Source of the DNA: Aliarcobacter sp.
Lineage (GTDB): Bacteria > Campylobacterota > Campylobacteria > Campylobacterales > Arcobacteraceae
Direction: 5' to 3'
Length of the DNA stretch: 64,000 nucleotides
Assembly (NCBI GenBank): GCA_028689025.1
Contig: JAQTXA010000001.1
Span: forward strand, 1 to 64,000
This document shows, piece after piece, positions 8,200 to 17,252 of this stretch. The notes under the pieces are model-generated. The model had not been told where the DNA came from and did not search any database. It worked only from the letters and a program-made list of their open reading frames with translations. Within the stretch, counting starts at the first letter, position 1; the number at the start of each line of letters is the position of its first letter. Both the position numbers and the translations under genes were made by a program.

Positions 8200-9099
8200 T
8201 TAATTTGTTATTATTTTTTTCTTTCTTAAGCTTTTTATATTAAACAATAAAACAGCTAAAAAAGATAATCCACAACCTAATATTGTAGATAATTCTATTT
8301 GTTCACCATAAGCAAACATACTTGAAACTATTGCTCCTACTGGAACAATAAACATAAAAACACCAGTATTGTGAGCGCCAATTTTACTTGCACTTATAAA
8401 AAATATTGCCATTGCAAAAGTTCCTGAGAGAAGTCCCACAAATAAAATATTTAACCAAAATACCATATCAAATGAAGCAATAGCGAAAGGTTCATAAGGC
8501 AGTGCAAAAAGCATATTTACTAATGCAGTTATAGCAAATACAACCAAAGTATAAAACATAGGGTCAACTCTATGAGATACTTTTTGAGTTATGATTGTAA
8601 CCAAAGACCAAACAAAAGCGCAAGCTAAAAAGTATGAACTATCAATAGTTAAAAAACCTAATCCTTCACTTGGAATACGAAGAAGTATAATAGCACCCAT
8701 AATACCAATACAAAGTGCTATAACTTGTTTAGTTGATACTTTTGTACCAAATATCATAATAGATAATAAATATGTAATAAGTGGCGATAGTGAAGTCACC
8801 ATCGTTCCCCCATATCCTGCATCACCATGTGAAAGTCCTGCAAAAAACAGATAACTAAAAGCTGCACTTAATAGTCCAGCCATTAACATATAAATATAAC
8901 CTATTCTATCGGTTTTTAATGATTTTTTCATGTACCAAATAACTGGTACCATACCAATAAAAGATATTGCATATCTCCAAAATGAGGCAATTTGAGCATT
9001 TGAATGCTCAACTGCTGCTTTTCCAGAAGTCCAAGCAACTCCCCAAATTAACATAGCTAGAATCATACCAATAACGTATTTTGCTTTATTATTATCCAT
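8200..9099 (-). CDS. EamA/DMT-family transporter
   Basis: 299 aa inner-membrane protein with about ten hydrophobic helices in two EamA repeats, the normal length for drug/metabolite transporters. The start MDNNKAKYVIGMILAMLIWGVAWTSGK is typical, as is the second repeat (FLACAFVWSLVTIITQK). It sits inside the operon of flavin-dependent reductases, so export of a toxic or modified small molecule is a reasonable inference, but the substrate cannot be named. A second, separate DMT transporter is at 22270-23151. Confidence 0.9.
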   Translation of the reverse strand: MDNNKAKYVIGMILAMLIWGVAWTSGKAAVEHSNAQIASFWRYAISFIGMVPVIWYMKKSLKTDRIGYIYMLMAGLLSAAFSYLFFAGLSHGDAGYGGTMVTSLSPLITYLLSIMIFGTKVSTKQVIALCIGIMGAIILLRIPSEGLGFLTIDSSYFLACAFVWSLVTIITQKVSHRVDPMFYTLVVFAITALVNMLFALPYEPFAIASFDMVFWLNILFVGLLSGTFAMAIFFISASKIGAHNTGVFMFIVPVGAIVSSMFAYGEQIELSTILGCGLSFLAVLLFNIKSLRKKKIITN

Positions 9100-9119
9100 T
9101 TTTTCTTTCTTTTTATTGT

Positions 9120-10151
9120 TTAATGAAATGCTCTTTGATAAGAGGCAATAATTTCATCTTTTTCTTTAAACTCATTTGCAGCATAACACGCAAAATTAGG
9201 ATTTCGTAATAACTCACGTCCATAAGCTACAAAATCACAATAAGCTTCTTCTAAAAGTTTTTCACCCTCAACTGCTGTTGTTACTAAACCAACTGCAATA
9301 ACTGGAATATTTATATTTTCTTTTATCTGTTTTGCCCAAGAAGCCTGATAAAGTGCTTCAAGTTTTGGCGCTTTATCTGTTTTTTCTTGATTTCCACCAC
9401 TTGAAACATGAATAGCATCAACACCTATTTTTTCAAGCTCTTTTGATAAATAAACTGAATCATCTATATTCCATCCCTCAATCATCCACTCATCTGCACT
9501 AATTCGTACAATCAAAGGTAAATCAACTTTTTCTTTAATCTCATGTGCTATTTCTAAAACTAATCTACATCTATTTTCTAAACTTCCACCATAAATATCA
9601 TTTCGTATATTACTTAAAGGAGATAAAAACTCACACAATAAATAACCATGAGCTGCATGTAATTCAATAGCATCATAATCTGCCTTTTTTGCTCTAAAAG
9701 CTGTTTTTAAAAATAGCTTTTTTATCTCTTTAATTTCAGCTAAAGTAATAGTTTTAGGCATTTTAAAAGGTTCATTTTCACTAAATGCAATTGCACTTGG
9801 AGCTATTGGTTTTTCATCTTTAACAGTATTTTTTCTACCTGCATGGGCAATTTGTATAGCTGTTTTAGTTCCTAAAGAGTGTAAACTTTTATTTAACTTC
9901 TTATGTTTTGTTATTTGTGAATCAGACCAAAGACCTAAATCATTTGCTGAGATTCTTCCCCTTGGTTCAATTGCAGTTGCTTCAACAATAATGAATCCCA
10001 CTCCACCAATTGCCCTAGCCATATAGTGACCTTTATGAAAAGTTTTTAACTCTCCACTATTATCACTTGCATACATACACATAGGAGGCATTACAATTCT
10101 ATTTTTTAACTCTAAAGTTCCAATTTTGCCTTTTTTAAATAACAAACTCAT
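9120..10151 (-). CDS. Old Yellow Enzyme family NADH:flavin oxidoreductase (YqjM-like)
   Basis: 343 aa, a single TIM barrel with FMN. MPPMCMYASD carries the Cys and Tyr typical of the thermophilic-like/YqjM class, and ELHAAHGYLLCEFLSP holds the two His that bind the substrate carbonyl. YGRELLRNPNFACYAA is the class C-terminal region. The enzyme reduces activated C=C bonds of enones and quinone-like electrophiles. It lies between the ABM gene (9 nt) and the DMT transporter (20 nt). Context supports a role in detoxification of electrophiles. Confidence 0.92.
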   Translation of the reverse strand: MSLLFKKGKIGTLELKNRIVMPPMCMYASDNSGELKTFHKGHYMARAIGGVGFIIVEATAIEPRGRISANDLGLWSDSQITKHKKLNKSLHSLGTKTAIQIAHAGRKNTVKDEKPIAPSAIAFSENEPFKMPKTITLAEIKEIKKLFLKTAFRAKKADYDAIELHAAHGYLLCEFLSPLSNIRNDIYGGSLENRCRLVLEIAHEIKEKVDLPLIVRISADEWMIEGWNIDDSVYLSKELEKIGVDAIHVSSGGNQEKTDKAPKLEALYQASWAKQIKENINIPVIAVGLVTTAVEGEKLLEEAYCDFVAYGRELLRNPNFACYAANEFKEKDEIIASYQRAFH

Positions 10152-10160
10152 GATTATTCC

Positions 10161-10457
10161 TTAGATATCTAATTTTTCTAACTTGTTAATTGTTAAACCA
10201 TCTATTTTATTCTCTATGTTAGAAACAAAAGTTTTAAAATGCTCTTTTTCTTCATGTAAAACTAAAAATCCTGCACTTTGCCAAGTTTCAACAAAAGTAA
10301 AACTATTCTCATCAGCTAAATCTTTGTGCAAATCATATTGAATGCAACCCTCATCTAATTCATGAGTTGCCTTATGCAGTTTTACAAGTTCATTATAAAC
10401 TTCATCTTTAAATCCATCTTTAACTTTTATGGTTGCAATAATTACAATATTTTTCAT
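10161..10457 (-). CDS. Antibiotic biosynthesis monooxygenase (ABM) domain protein
   Basis: 98 aa, a stand-alone dimeric ferredoxin-like ABM fold of usual size. The pattern IIATIKVKDGFKDEV, then HELDEGCIQYDLHKD and FTFVETWQS, is characteristic. Members such as YgiN act on quinols without cofactor; others only bind small aromatic ligands. In E. coli, YgiN and MdaB are described as partners in a quinone cycle, and here the two genes are neighbours with a 9-nt gap, which supports the same pairing. Confidence 0.88.
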   Translation of the reverse strand: MKNIVIIATIKVKDGFKDEVYNELVKLHKATHELDEGCIQYDLHKDLADENSFTFVETWQSAGFLVLHEEKEHFKTFVSNIENKIDGLTINKLEKLDI

Positions 10458-10466
10458 AGTTTTCCT

Positions 10467-11048
10467 TTATAAAAAGTTTTTAGATAAAACGTTTGTAAAC
10501 TTTTCTAATTCAAAATCTAAATCTAAATCACCTTTAAAAATATCATGTACAGAATAAGTTTCCAATGGTTTTAATCCACAAAATTGGAAAGTTTTATGAA
10601 CAGCAACATGAGCTTCATCTAAAGTCATTCCATCAAATAGACTATTTACATTTCCAAAGGCAGATGCTGGACAATTATAAGTCAAAGATAACATATATTT
10701 TTTACCTTGTAATAATCCACCACTTCCATATAATTTTGATGCATCATTTCTACTTCTTCCATCACTTGTGTAATGTCGACCTTGTGTAAATGTTTCATCT
10801 ATATATTTTTTTGCAATCCATGGAAGTCCCATCCAATAAACTGGATATTGAAATAAAACATAATCAGCCCATTCAAATTTCTCTATCTCTTCTTGGATTG
10901 TATAACCTTTTTCAATATTTGTTTGTTTTACATCAAAACCATTTTTTATAAAAAACTCATTTGCTTTATCTATATAGTGCTGAGTTAACTCACCCTTTGC
11001 CACCACATCATAATATTGATGACCATTTAAAATTAAAACTTTCTTCAT
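10467..11048 (-). CDS. MdaB-like NAD(P)H quinone reductase
   Basis: 193 aa flavodoxin-fold FAD/FMN protein. MKKVLILNGHQYY opens the fold, FQYPVYWMGLPWIAKKYIDE is the MdaB/KefF signature, and LSLTYNCPASAFG follows. It is expected to perform two-electron reduction of quinones, avoiding semiquinone formation. First gene of the five-gene operon; its ATG has AGGAG upstream. The promoter (TATAAT on the minus strand at 11075-11080) is next to a palindrome at 11086-11102, and the divergent HxlR gene is its likely regulator. Confidence 0.87.
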   Translation of the reverse strand: MKKVLILNGHQYYDVVAKGELTQHYIDKANEFFIKNGFDVKQTNIEKGYTIQEEIEKFEWADYVLFQYPVYWMGLPWIAKKYIDETFTQGRHYTSDGRSRNDASKLYGSGGLLQGKKYMLSLTYNCPASAFGNVNSLFDGMTLDEAHVAVHKTFQFCGLKPLETYSVHDIFKGDLDLDFELEKFTNVLSKNFL

Positions 11049-11074
11049 ATTTACTCCTTTTAAACTATTTGAAA

Positions 11075-11080
11075 ATTATA
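11075..11080 (-). promoter_or_regulatory. -10 box of the quinone-reductase operon
   Basis: TATAAT on the minus strand, about 27 nt before the ATG of the MdaB-like gene. The palindrome at 11086-11102 covers the region just upstream of it, a position expected for a repressor. Confidence 0.5.
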
Positions 11081-11085
11081 TACGT

Positions 11086-11102
11086 AGTAAACTTAATTTA
11101 CT
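11086..11102. promoter_or_regulatory. Candidate HxlR operator 1
   Basis: 17-nt near-perfect palindrome AGTAAACTTAATTTACT (AGTAAA-N5-TTTACT) in the divergent promoter region between the quinone-reductase operon and the HxlR gene. It sits upstream of the minus-strand -10 box. HxlR proteins such as YodB bind short dyads of this kind. Confidence 0.5.
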
Positions 11103-11103
11103 C

Positions 11104-11125
11104 TTACTTTACTTTAGGTAAGTAA
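11104..11125. promoter_or_regulatory. Candidate HxlR operator 2
   Basis: Dyad TTACTT-N10-AAGTAA with extra inner matches, one base after operator 1 and about 22 bp upstream of the plus-strand TATAAT at 11148-11153 that would serve the HxlR gene. It fits an autoregulatory site. Confidence 0.45.
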
Positions 11126-11147
11126 TGGAATTTAATTTATTCTATGT

Positions 11148-11153
11148 TATAAT
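11148..11153 (+). promoter_or_regulatory. -10 box of the HxlR gene
   Basis: TATAAT about 26 nt before the ATG at 11180. No -35 box is obvious, as is usual in Campylobacterota promoters. Confidence 0.45.
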
Positions 11154-11179
11154 ATTTTTGAGAATTTAAGGAATTTAAA

Positions 11180-11551
11180 ATGTATTACATAAATGATAAA
11201 GAATATAAATGTTCAGTAGCTGTAACGCTGGATATATTTAATGATAGATGGAAATTAGCAATTATATGGCATTTACTTGATGGAGAAAAAAGATTTAAAG
11301 ACTTACATGAAATAATAAGTGAAATAACACAAAAAACTCTAACTGTAAAATTAAAAGAGTTAGAAGAAAAAAATATTATACACAGAGAAGTTTATGCGGA
11401 AGTTCCACCAAAGGTTGTTTATAGCTTAACTCAAGCTGGAAAAAATCTAAAACCTGTTTTAGAAGAGATGCATAAATGGGGAATTAATTATTCAAAAGAG
11501 TATGGAAAAGTTACTCCTGATAACTTATGTGAAGTAAATATTTGTAGCTAA
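11180..11551 (+). CDS. HxlR-family transcriptional regulator
   Basis: 123 aa winged-helix protein of normal HxlR length. YKCSVAVTLDIFNDRWKLAI and FKDLHEIISEITQKTL form the HTH, with the wing EVPPKVVYSLT. Cys11 is at the place of the redox-sensing Cys in the YodB/QorR/HypR type, and two more Cys (117, 122) lie near the C-terminus. Those regulators sense quinones and diamide and repress oxidoreductase genes, exactly the cargo of the divergent operon. The former downstream gene, an AEC permease, is now a 32-codon remnant starting 1 nt after this stop. Confidence 0.9.
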   Translation: MYYINDKEYKCSVAVTLDIFNDRWKLAIIWHLLDGEKRFKDLHEIISEITQKTLTVKLKELEEKNIIHREVYAEVPPKVVYSLTQAGKNLKPVLEEMHKWGINYSKEYGKVTPDNLCEVNICS

Positions 11552-11552
11552 C

Positions 11553-11651
11553 ATGGAAAATTTCGTACTAATTTTATTAGCAATTACAATTGGTTATGGG
11601 ATAAATAGATTAAATATTTTCTCTAAAGATGCACCTGTAATCTTAAACTAA
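11553..11651 (+). pseudogene. N-terminal remnant of an AEC-family permease
   Basis: 32-codon ORF starting 1 nt after the HxlR stop. The translation MENFVLILLAITIGYGINRL, then NIFSKDAPVILN and stop, reads like the first helix and loop of an auxin-efflux-carrier permease, which normally continues for about 300 aa. The matching C-terminal tail may survive at 14107-14163, beyond the chemoreceptor gene. Identification is from pattern memory and not checked by alignment. Confidence 0.55.
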
Positions 11652-11729
11652 TTCATCATTTAAACTATAACTTAGGACATATTCAAACAAAGGCTATGTC
11701 CCCATTAAACTACACATCACTTTGTCAAT

Positions 11730-11767
11730 AAAATGTCAACAACTAACTGTTCGCTAATTGACATTTT
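11730..11767. repeat. Inverted repeat upstream of chemoreceptor 2
   Basis: Perfect 10-bp arms AAAATGTCAA (11730-11739) and TTGACATTTT (11758-11767), 18 bp apart. They lie directly upstream of the chemoreceptor gene and could be an operator or an edge feature of the inserted segment. A further dyad GGACATA / TATGTCC lies near 11672-11699. Confidence 0.5.
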
Positions 11768-11800
11768 TCACTTAAAATATTCCAATCCAAGGAGTAAGAA

Positions 11801-13960
11801 ATGAAAAATTATTCAATAAAAGTTAAGTTATTTATTGTCTCAATGCTATCTGCACTGTTTATTACAATTGTTACCTCAATTATCAATTATAACGTCATAC
11901 AAATATCCAATATGCAAAATATAAAAAGTGATGCCAATAATTTAAATACCAAAATACTTAATCTTATGGGATTAGAAAAAAACTTTTCATTAACCCATGA
12001 TGAAAATATTAAAAAAGAGTTCGACACCCTTTTTATTGAAAACAATCAATATATTGATAACTTAATTATCGAACTTGACAATTATGCACTTCCTTCTGAG
12101 GGCGTTAAAACGTATATTACAAAACTTTCAAACTATAATTTAGAGTTTCAAAAACTTTTTCAAACCCACAAAGAAATTGGACTGACAAGAGATTTAGGTG
12201 ATTATGGTGAATTAAGAAAAACCATTAAAAAAGCAACTATACTGATTCAATCAAAAAATGAACACTCACTTTTTAGCCATATACAAGAATTAAGAAAACT
12301 TGAAATGGAGTTTATCATTACACAATCAGATAAATATGCTCAAGAAACCCTCAATAAACTTAATGAGCTTATTACTGCAACCAGTCAAAGTAAAATATTA
12401 ACTCAAGATGAGATTAATTCAACCCTTTCTTTTCTTAATATGTATCAAACTATTTTCGAAAAAATGGCTGTAAACATTGATAAATTAGGTCTTCATAAAA
12501 AAGAAGGGTTATATCCTCAACTCAATGCCATTATACAAAATGCACAACAACATCTTGAAGAAGCTGTAAGCAATATTGATGATATTCTTTCTCAAAAAAT
12601 AAATCAATATCAAATTAATATTTGGCTTATTTCTGGATTTTTCATTGCCCTTATTCTTACTATTTTATATTATATTTCAAATAAAACTATCATTGAACCC
12701 ATTAGAAATTTTGAAATGGGATTGATTGACTTTTTTAAATATTTGAATAAAGAGGTCGAGCATGTTTCATTATTAAATCACTCAACCAACGATGAAATCG
12801 GTAAAATGGCAAAAATAGTAAATGATAATATTTTAAAAACTCAAACTATGATGGAAGAGGATAAGGTCATCATCAATGATACAATTATTGTACTAGGGGA
12901 ATTTGAACAAGGTGATTTATCTCAACGAATTAAAATGAATTCATCGAACCCAGCATTAAATGATTTAAAAAATGTTTTTAATAAAATGGCGGATAAATTA
13001 GAAGAAAACATCAGAAATATATTGGTTACTTTAGAGCAGTATACGCAATATAGCTATCTTGGAAAAGTTAATCATACTCATTTGAAAAAAGATTTACTCA
13101 AATTAGCCAATGGTGTTAATACCTTAGGTGATTCAATTACTAATATGCTGATTGAAAATAAAACAACAGGATTAAGACTGGATAAAAGTTCGGATATTTT
13201 ACTTTTAAGTGTGGATAAATTAAATAATAATGCACTTGATGCGGCACGTTCTATTGAAGAGACTTCTTCTGCTTTAGAAGAAATTACAACAAAAATAATT
13301 CAAAATAATGAAAACGTAGAAAAAATGTCTTCTTATGCAAATGAATTAACCATTTCTGTACAAAATGGTGAAAAATTAGCACAACAAACAACCATAGCCA
13401 TGGATGATATCAGTCAACGTGTTACTTCAATTAATGAAGCTATCAATGTGATTGACCAAATTGCTTTTCAAACCAATATTTTAAGTTTAAATGCTGCAGT
13501 AGAAGCAGCAACAGCTGGTGAAGCAGGTAAAGGGTTTGCCGTGGTTGCAGCAGAAGTTAGAAATCTTGCCAACAGAAGTGCCGAAGCAGCAAAAGAGATT
13601 AAAAATTTAGTCGAAAATGCAAATGAAAAAGCCAATAAAGGTAAACAAATTTCAGATGATATGATCAATGGTTATTCAAGTTTAAGCAGTAATATTAACA
13701 GTACTATTATGCTTATTAACTCTGTTTCTAAATCATCAAAAGAGCAAGAAAGAGGGATTGAACAAGTTAATTTATCGGTTTTAGAATTGGATAAAAAAAC
13801 ACAAGAAAATTCAGAAGTTGCACAAAGTACTTTTAAAGTTGCATCTCAAACAGATACCATTGCTAAACATGTTGTTGAAGAATCAAATAGCAAACAATTT
13901 AAAGGGAAAGATGAAATTATCATAGATGAAACTGAGTTTAATACAACCATTAATTTATAG
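11801..13960 (+). CDS. Methyl-accepting chemotaxis protein, helical-bundle sensor
   Basis: 719 aa chemoreceptor. First membrane helix about residues 8-30, a long, mostly helical periplasmic region to about residue 272, second helix about 274-294, HAMP, then the signalling hairpin with tip near 550-600, nearly identical in sequence to the receptor at 1885-3966. The C-terminus (EFNTTINL) has no CheR-binding pentapeptide, unlike that receptor. A strong AGGAG lies upstream of the ATG. Base and codon use is visibly richer in C and G than in neighbours, and the gene lies between two halves of what looks like a broken permease gene, so arrival by transfer is likely. Confidence 0.92.
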   Translation: MKNYSIKVKLFIVSMLSALFITIVTSIINYNVIQISNMQNIKSDANNLNTKILNLMGLEKNFSLTHDENIKKEFDTLFIENNQYIDNLIIELDNYALPSEGVKTYITKLSNYNLEFQKLFQTHKEIGLTRDLGDYGELRKTIKKATILIQSKNEHSLFSHIQELRKLEMEFIITQSDKYAQETLNKLNELITATSQSKILTQDEINSTLSFLNMYQTIFEKMAVNIDKLGLHKKEGLYPQLNAIIQNAQQHLEEAVSNIDDILSQKINQYQINIWLISGFFIALILTILYYISNKTIIEPIRNFEMGLIDFFKYLNKEVEHVSLLNHSTNDEIGKMAKIVNDNILKTQTMMEEDKVIINDTIIVLGEFEQGDLSQRIKMNSSNPALNDLKNVFNKMADKLEENIRNILVTLEQYTQYSYLGKVNHTHLKKDLLKLANGVNTLGDSITNMLIENKTTGLRLDKSSDILLLSVDKLNNNALDAARSIEETSSALEEITTKIIQNNENVEKMSSYANELTISVQNGEKLAQQTTIAMDDISQRVTSINEAINVIDQIAFQTNILSLNAAVEAATAGEAGKGFAVVAAEVRNLANRSAEAAKEIKNLVENANEKANKGKQISDDMINGYSSLSSNINSTIMLINSVSKSSKEQERGIEQVNLSVLELDKKTQENSEVAQSTFKVASQTDTIAKHVVEESNSKQFKGKDEIIIDETEFNTTINL

Positions 13961-14019
13961 GTACAACTCACTTTATATGAAATATGTTAGAATAGAGAAC
14001 TTAAGATAAAGGGTTCTCT

Positions 14020-14163
14020 ATAAAAAAATTTGATTTGATTATTATTGGTGGAGAAAAAGCCACAAGGTTAGGTGTTACTGCTGGTAAATTGGGCAAAAAA
14101 GTTGGATATGGGATTTTAATCTCTTTTGTTACAACTGGTATTTTATTTAAATTGATAGCTTAA
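14020..14163 (+). pseudogene. Chimeric remnant: flavoprotein start joined to permease tail
   Basis: Open frame of 47 codons without a normal start: it opens ATA AAA AAA TTT GAT. The first part (KKFDLIIIGGEKATRLG, then GKLGKKV) looks like the dinucleotide-binding start of a FAD-dependent oxidoreductase; the second (GYGILISFVTTGILFKLIA, stop) looks like the last helix of an AEC permease. The join is after GKKV. It ends 1 nt before the DUF3095 start. Together with 11553-11651 it suggests deletion and rearrangement around the chemoreceptor gene. Confidence 0.45.
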
Positions 14164-14164
14164 A

Positions 14165-15313
14165 ATGCACACAACAAATTTTTATAAAAACTTAAAACAA
14201 ATAGATGATTTTTCAAAAATTATGGAAAATGAAAACTACTCAAAAGTTCCAAATGAGTGGTTTGTAATAGTATCTGATATAAAAGGTTCTACAAAAGCCA
14301 TAGAAGAAGGAAAATATAAACAAGTAAATTTTATTGCAGCACTTACAATAATTGGAATTTTAAATATAAATAGAGAACTTGATTTTCCATATATTTTTGG
14401 TGGTGATGGCGCTAGTTTAATAATTCCCCCTATTTTATTGGAAGCTTCTAAAAAAGTACTAATTGAAGCTTCAAAAAAAGCAAAAGAGACTTTTGGTTTA
14501 GAGTTAAGAGTTGGGGTAGTTAGTCTAAAAGAGATAGAAAAAAGAGGCTCTTTTATTGAAATAACTAAATTTCAAGTAAGTAAAGATTACACCCAAGCAA
14601 TTGTAAGAGGAAATGGTTTAGAATTAGCAGAAGAATTACTAAAAAAAGAGTACGAAACTTTTAAAATAGATGCTAATTTTACAAGTGACTATACTCCTAA
14701 TTTTGATGGTTTAGAGTGTCGTTGGGAAGATATAAAAACACCCAAAGAGGAGACTATCTCTATTTTAATTAAAAGTTTAAATAGTAATTCAAATGAAATT
14801 TATCAAAATAGTTTAAAACAAATAGAACAAATTGCCGGTTCTTTTAAAGAAAGAAATCCTTTAAAATATGCAACTCAATTAAATCTATCTTTTAATCCAA
14901 TGGTTTTAAATGCTGAGGCTTCTATTTTTGCAAAAAGTAAAATCTCTAAATTTTTTGTGATTTTAAGACTTATGTTTGAAAATTTTTTAGGTTTAATTTT
15001 AATGAAATATTCTATTGGATTATGGGGTCAATATAAAAATAGAATAATAAGAACAACTGATACTGAAAAGTTTGATGATATGCTTCGAATGGTAATTACA
15101 ACCACAAAAAAAGAGTCTTTAGAACTAGAAAATTATCTACAAAAAGAGTATGAAAACAAAAACTTAGTTTATGGAATACATAGGTCAGATTCAGCACTTA
15201 TGACTTGTTTAATTTTTCAAAGACATGGAAAACATATTCACTTTGTAGATAGTTCAAATGGTGGTTATGCACTTGCATCAAAAGAGTTAAAAAATAGATT
15301 AAAATTTCTATAA
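14165..15313 (+). CDS. DUF3095 protein, nucleotidyl-cyclase-like
   Basis: 382 aa, normal length for DUF3095. The N-terminal part has VIVSDIKGSTKAIEEGKY, whose Asp-Ile-x-Gly-Ser-Thr pattern is like the metal-binding start of class III adenylate cyclases, followed by FGGDGASLIIPP, like the second metal site region. The rest is unassigned. The product could be a cyclic nucleotide, but no activity is known to me for the family. It may once have been cotranscribed with the permease whose remnant ends 1 nt upstream. Confidence 0.8.
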   Translation: MHTTNFYKNLKQIDDFSKIMENENYSKVPNEWFVIVSDIKGSTKAIEEGKYKQVNFIAALTIIGILNINRELDFPYIFGGDGASLIIPPILLEASKKVLIEASKKAKETFGLELRVGVVSLKEIEKRGSFIEITKFQVSKDYTQAIVRGNGLELAEELLKKEYETFKIDANFTSDYTPNFDGLECRWEDIKTPKEETISILIKSLNSNSNEIYQNSLKQIEQIAGSFKERNPLKYATQLNLSFNPMVLNAEASIFAKSKISKFFVILRLMFENFLGLILMKYSIGLWGQYKNRIIRTTDTEKFDDMLRMVITTTKKESLELENYLQKEYENKNLVYGIHRSDSALMTCLIFQRHGKHIHFVDSSNGGYALASKELKNRLKFL

Positions 15314-15376
15314 ATTGTAACGCAAAACAGTTATAAAGTGGATACAATACGCAAAAAATTTATATTAGGAATTTTA

Positions 15377-16111
15377 ATGTTTGATTTTGCTAAAAAAGTG
15401 ATAATCAGTTCTTTACTTCTAAGTGTTAGTTTGAATGCTGACTACAAAGAAATTACAAAAAATGAAATGGCTCAAATGGAACAATTAGAATTGTTTAAAA
15501 GAGCTCAAATAAAAATAATTAAAGCTTATGATACAGGAAGTTTATATATCTTGAATATTAATGTTCAAGGAAATCCTGATGAGATTTATTTAACAAAAGA
15601 TAAAAAATTTGTTCTTGCAGGTGATGTTATTGATGTTTCAAATGGAACAAAAATTACTGCACCAGCTGATTTAACAGGTGTTAGAGGGAAAGAAGCTTTT
15701 GTTTATGGACAAGGAAGTGAAGAGTATTTCTTATTTACAGATCCAGAATGCCCATATTGTAAAAAATTAGAATCTTATCTTCCTCAAATTGCAAATAAAG
15801 TAAAAATTAGAGTATTTTATTTCCCACTTGATTCTCACGTAAATGCAAAAGATTTATCTTTATATATCATGAGTCAAAAAACTAATGAGAAAAAAATTAC
15901 TGCTATGTTTGATGCTTCTGAAAATCTAGAAAAAGTAAAAAGTACAAAATATTCTCAAGCAGAACTTGAAAAACTTGAAAAACAATTAGATGAACAAATT
16001 CAAGTTGGTATGAAACTAAATGTTCAAGGAACACCAACTATTTTTGATAAAGATGGGAAAAATGTTATTTGGGTAAATCTACTTGAAAAATTTGGAATTG
16101 AAGTAAAATAA
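15377..16111 (+). CDS. DsbC-like periplasmic thiol:disulfide oxidoreductase
   Basis: 244 aa from the ATG at 15377, chosen over an in-frame GTG at 15338 because AGGA precedes it at 7 nt and a clean signal peptide follows (MFDFAKKVIISSLLLSVSLNA). The mature protein has an N-terminal domain and then a thioredoxin fold with active site CPYC in FLFTDPECPYCKKL; the cis-Pro loop is VQGTPTIF. This matches DsbC/DsbG-type proteins that isomerise disulfides in the periplasm. The electron donor is not encoded nearby. Confidence 0.88.
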   Translation: MFDFAKKVIISSLLLSVSLNADYKEITKNEMAQMEQLELFKRAQIKIIKAYDTGSLYILNINVQGNPDEIYLTKDKKFVLAGDVIDVSNGTKITAPADLTGVRGKEAFVYGQGSEEYFLFTDPECPYCKKLESYLPQIANKVKIRVFYFPLDSHVNAKDLSLYIMSQKTNEKKITAMFDASENLEKVKSTKYSQAELEKLEKQLDEQIQVGMKLNVQGTPTIFDKDGKNVIWVNLLEKFGIEVK

Positions 16112-16131
16112 GTATCTTTAAAAGATACTTA
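16109..16131 (+). terminator. Bidirectional intrinsic terminator
   Basis: Stem TAAGTATCTTT / AAAGATACTTA with a 1-nt loop, followed by TTTT, between the convergent dsbC-like and yeiH-like genes. It starts at the dsbC-like stop codon. Confidence 0.7.
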
Positions 16132-16133
16132 TT

Positions 16134-17153
16134 TTAAAAAACAAATTTAACTAAAAAATACCCTACAACCATCAACCAAATAAACAAAATTAAAGATAAA
16201 TAAAAAGGTTTCATTCCTACATTTTTAAACTTATCAAAACTTGTCTCCATTCCTAAAGCTGTCATTGCCATTGTTAGAGAAAAAGTATCTACAAAGTTTA
16301 TACTTTTAATCATATTTTCTGATAAAAATCCAAAAGTGTTAAATCCAACAACTACAATAAACATCACAGCAAACCAAGGAATTACAACTTTTGTTTTCTC
16401 ATTTTTGCTATGAAATCCAGTTTTAATCAACCACAAAGATAACAAAATCAAAAAAGGTACTAAAAATATAACTCTTATCATTTTTACAATAATCGCATCT
16501 TTAGATACATCTTCACCTAAAGCAGTTGAAGCTCCAACAACATGAGCTACTTCATGTAAAGTTGCTCCAATATAAACTCCCATTTGAGATGCACTTAAAT
16601 CAAAAAAACCTAATTTATATAAAAAAGGATACAAAAACATAGCAATAGTTCCAAAAATCACAACAAAAGATACTGCAATCGCACTTTTATAGGCTTCATT
16701 TTTTAATACACTTTGAGTAGCTAACACAGCAGCAGCTCCACAAATAGAACTTCCTGCACTACATAAAATTGTAATTTCACGGTCTAGTTTTAAAACTTTT
16801 GTTCCGATTATATATCCAAAAATAAAAGTAAAAGTAACGATACAAAAAGCTATAAAAATCCCACTAAACCCTACTTCTTGAAGATTTTGAAAAGTAAGTC
16901 TAAATCCGTATAAAATGATTCCAAATCTTAAAATATATTTTGTAGAAAAGATAATTCCACTTTGCCAAAAATTTGATAGTTTATGTTTTAAAGTATTGGC
17001 ATAAAAGATTCCTAAAACTATTCCAATAATAAGTGGGCTAATTGCTAAATTTTTAAAAAAATCTAATTCTGCAATAAGTGTTGCAATTAATGCAAAAAAT
17101 CCTACTAACAAAACTCCATAAAAATTATTTATAGGATTATTATAATTTTTCAT
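16134..17153 (-). CDS. YeiH-family (UPF0324) membrane protein, putative sulfate exporter
   Basis: 339 aa with about ten membrane helices. Typical family segments are LRFGIILYGFRLTFQNL, CSAGSSICGAAAVLAT and GVYIGATLHEVAHVVGA. Members are named putative sulfate exporters, though direct evidence is thin; some are linked to sulfonate metabolism. It is divergent from a LysR regulator with a 99-bp gap, the same arrangement as yeiH/yeiE in E. coli, which suggests that the regulator controls it. Confidence 0.9.
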   Translation of the reverse strand: MKNYNNPINNFYGVLLVGFFALIATLIAELDFFKNLAISPLIIGIVLGIFYANTLKHKLSNFWQSGIIFSTKYILRFGIILYGFRLTFQNLQEVGFSGIFIAFCIVTFTFIFGYIIGTKVLKLDREITILCSAGSSICGAAAVLATQSVLKNEAYKSAIAVSFVVIFGTIAMFLYPFLYKLGFFDLSASQMGVYIGATLHEVAHVVGASTALGEDVSKDAIIVKMIRVIFLVPFLILLSLWLIKTGFHSKNEKTKVVIPWFAVMFIVVVGFNTFGFLSENMIKSINFVDTFSLTMAMTALGMETSFDKFKNVGMKPFYLSLILFIWLMVVGYFLVKFVF

Positions 17154-17252
17154 AATAAAACTCCTTTGATTTTTGAAGTATAACTGCTATCTTTTAATTT
17201 GTAAAATATATTATTTTTAATATAATGATTAATATTTTTAATAAGGAAATAT

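Noticed and set aside
11758..11780. Sigma-70 promoter using TTGACA at 11758 for chemoreceptor 2
   Set aside because: No -10 box at 16-18 nt spacing; TTGACA is explained by the inverted-repeat arm.
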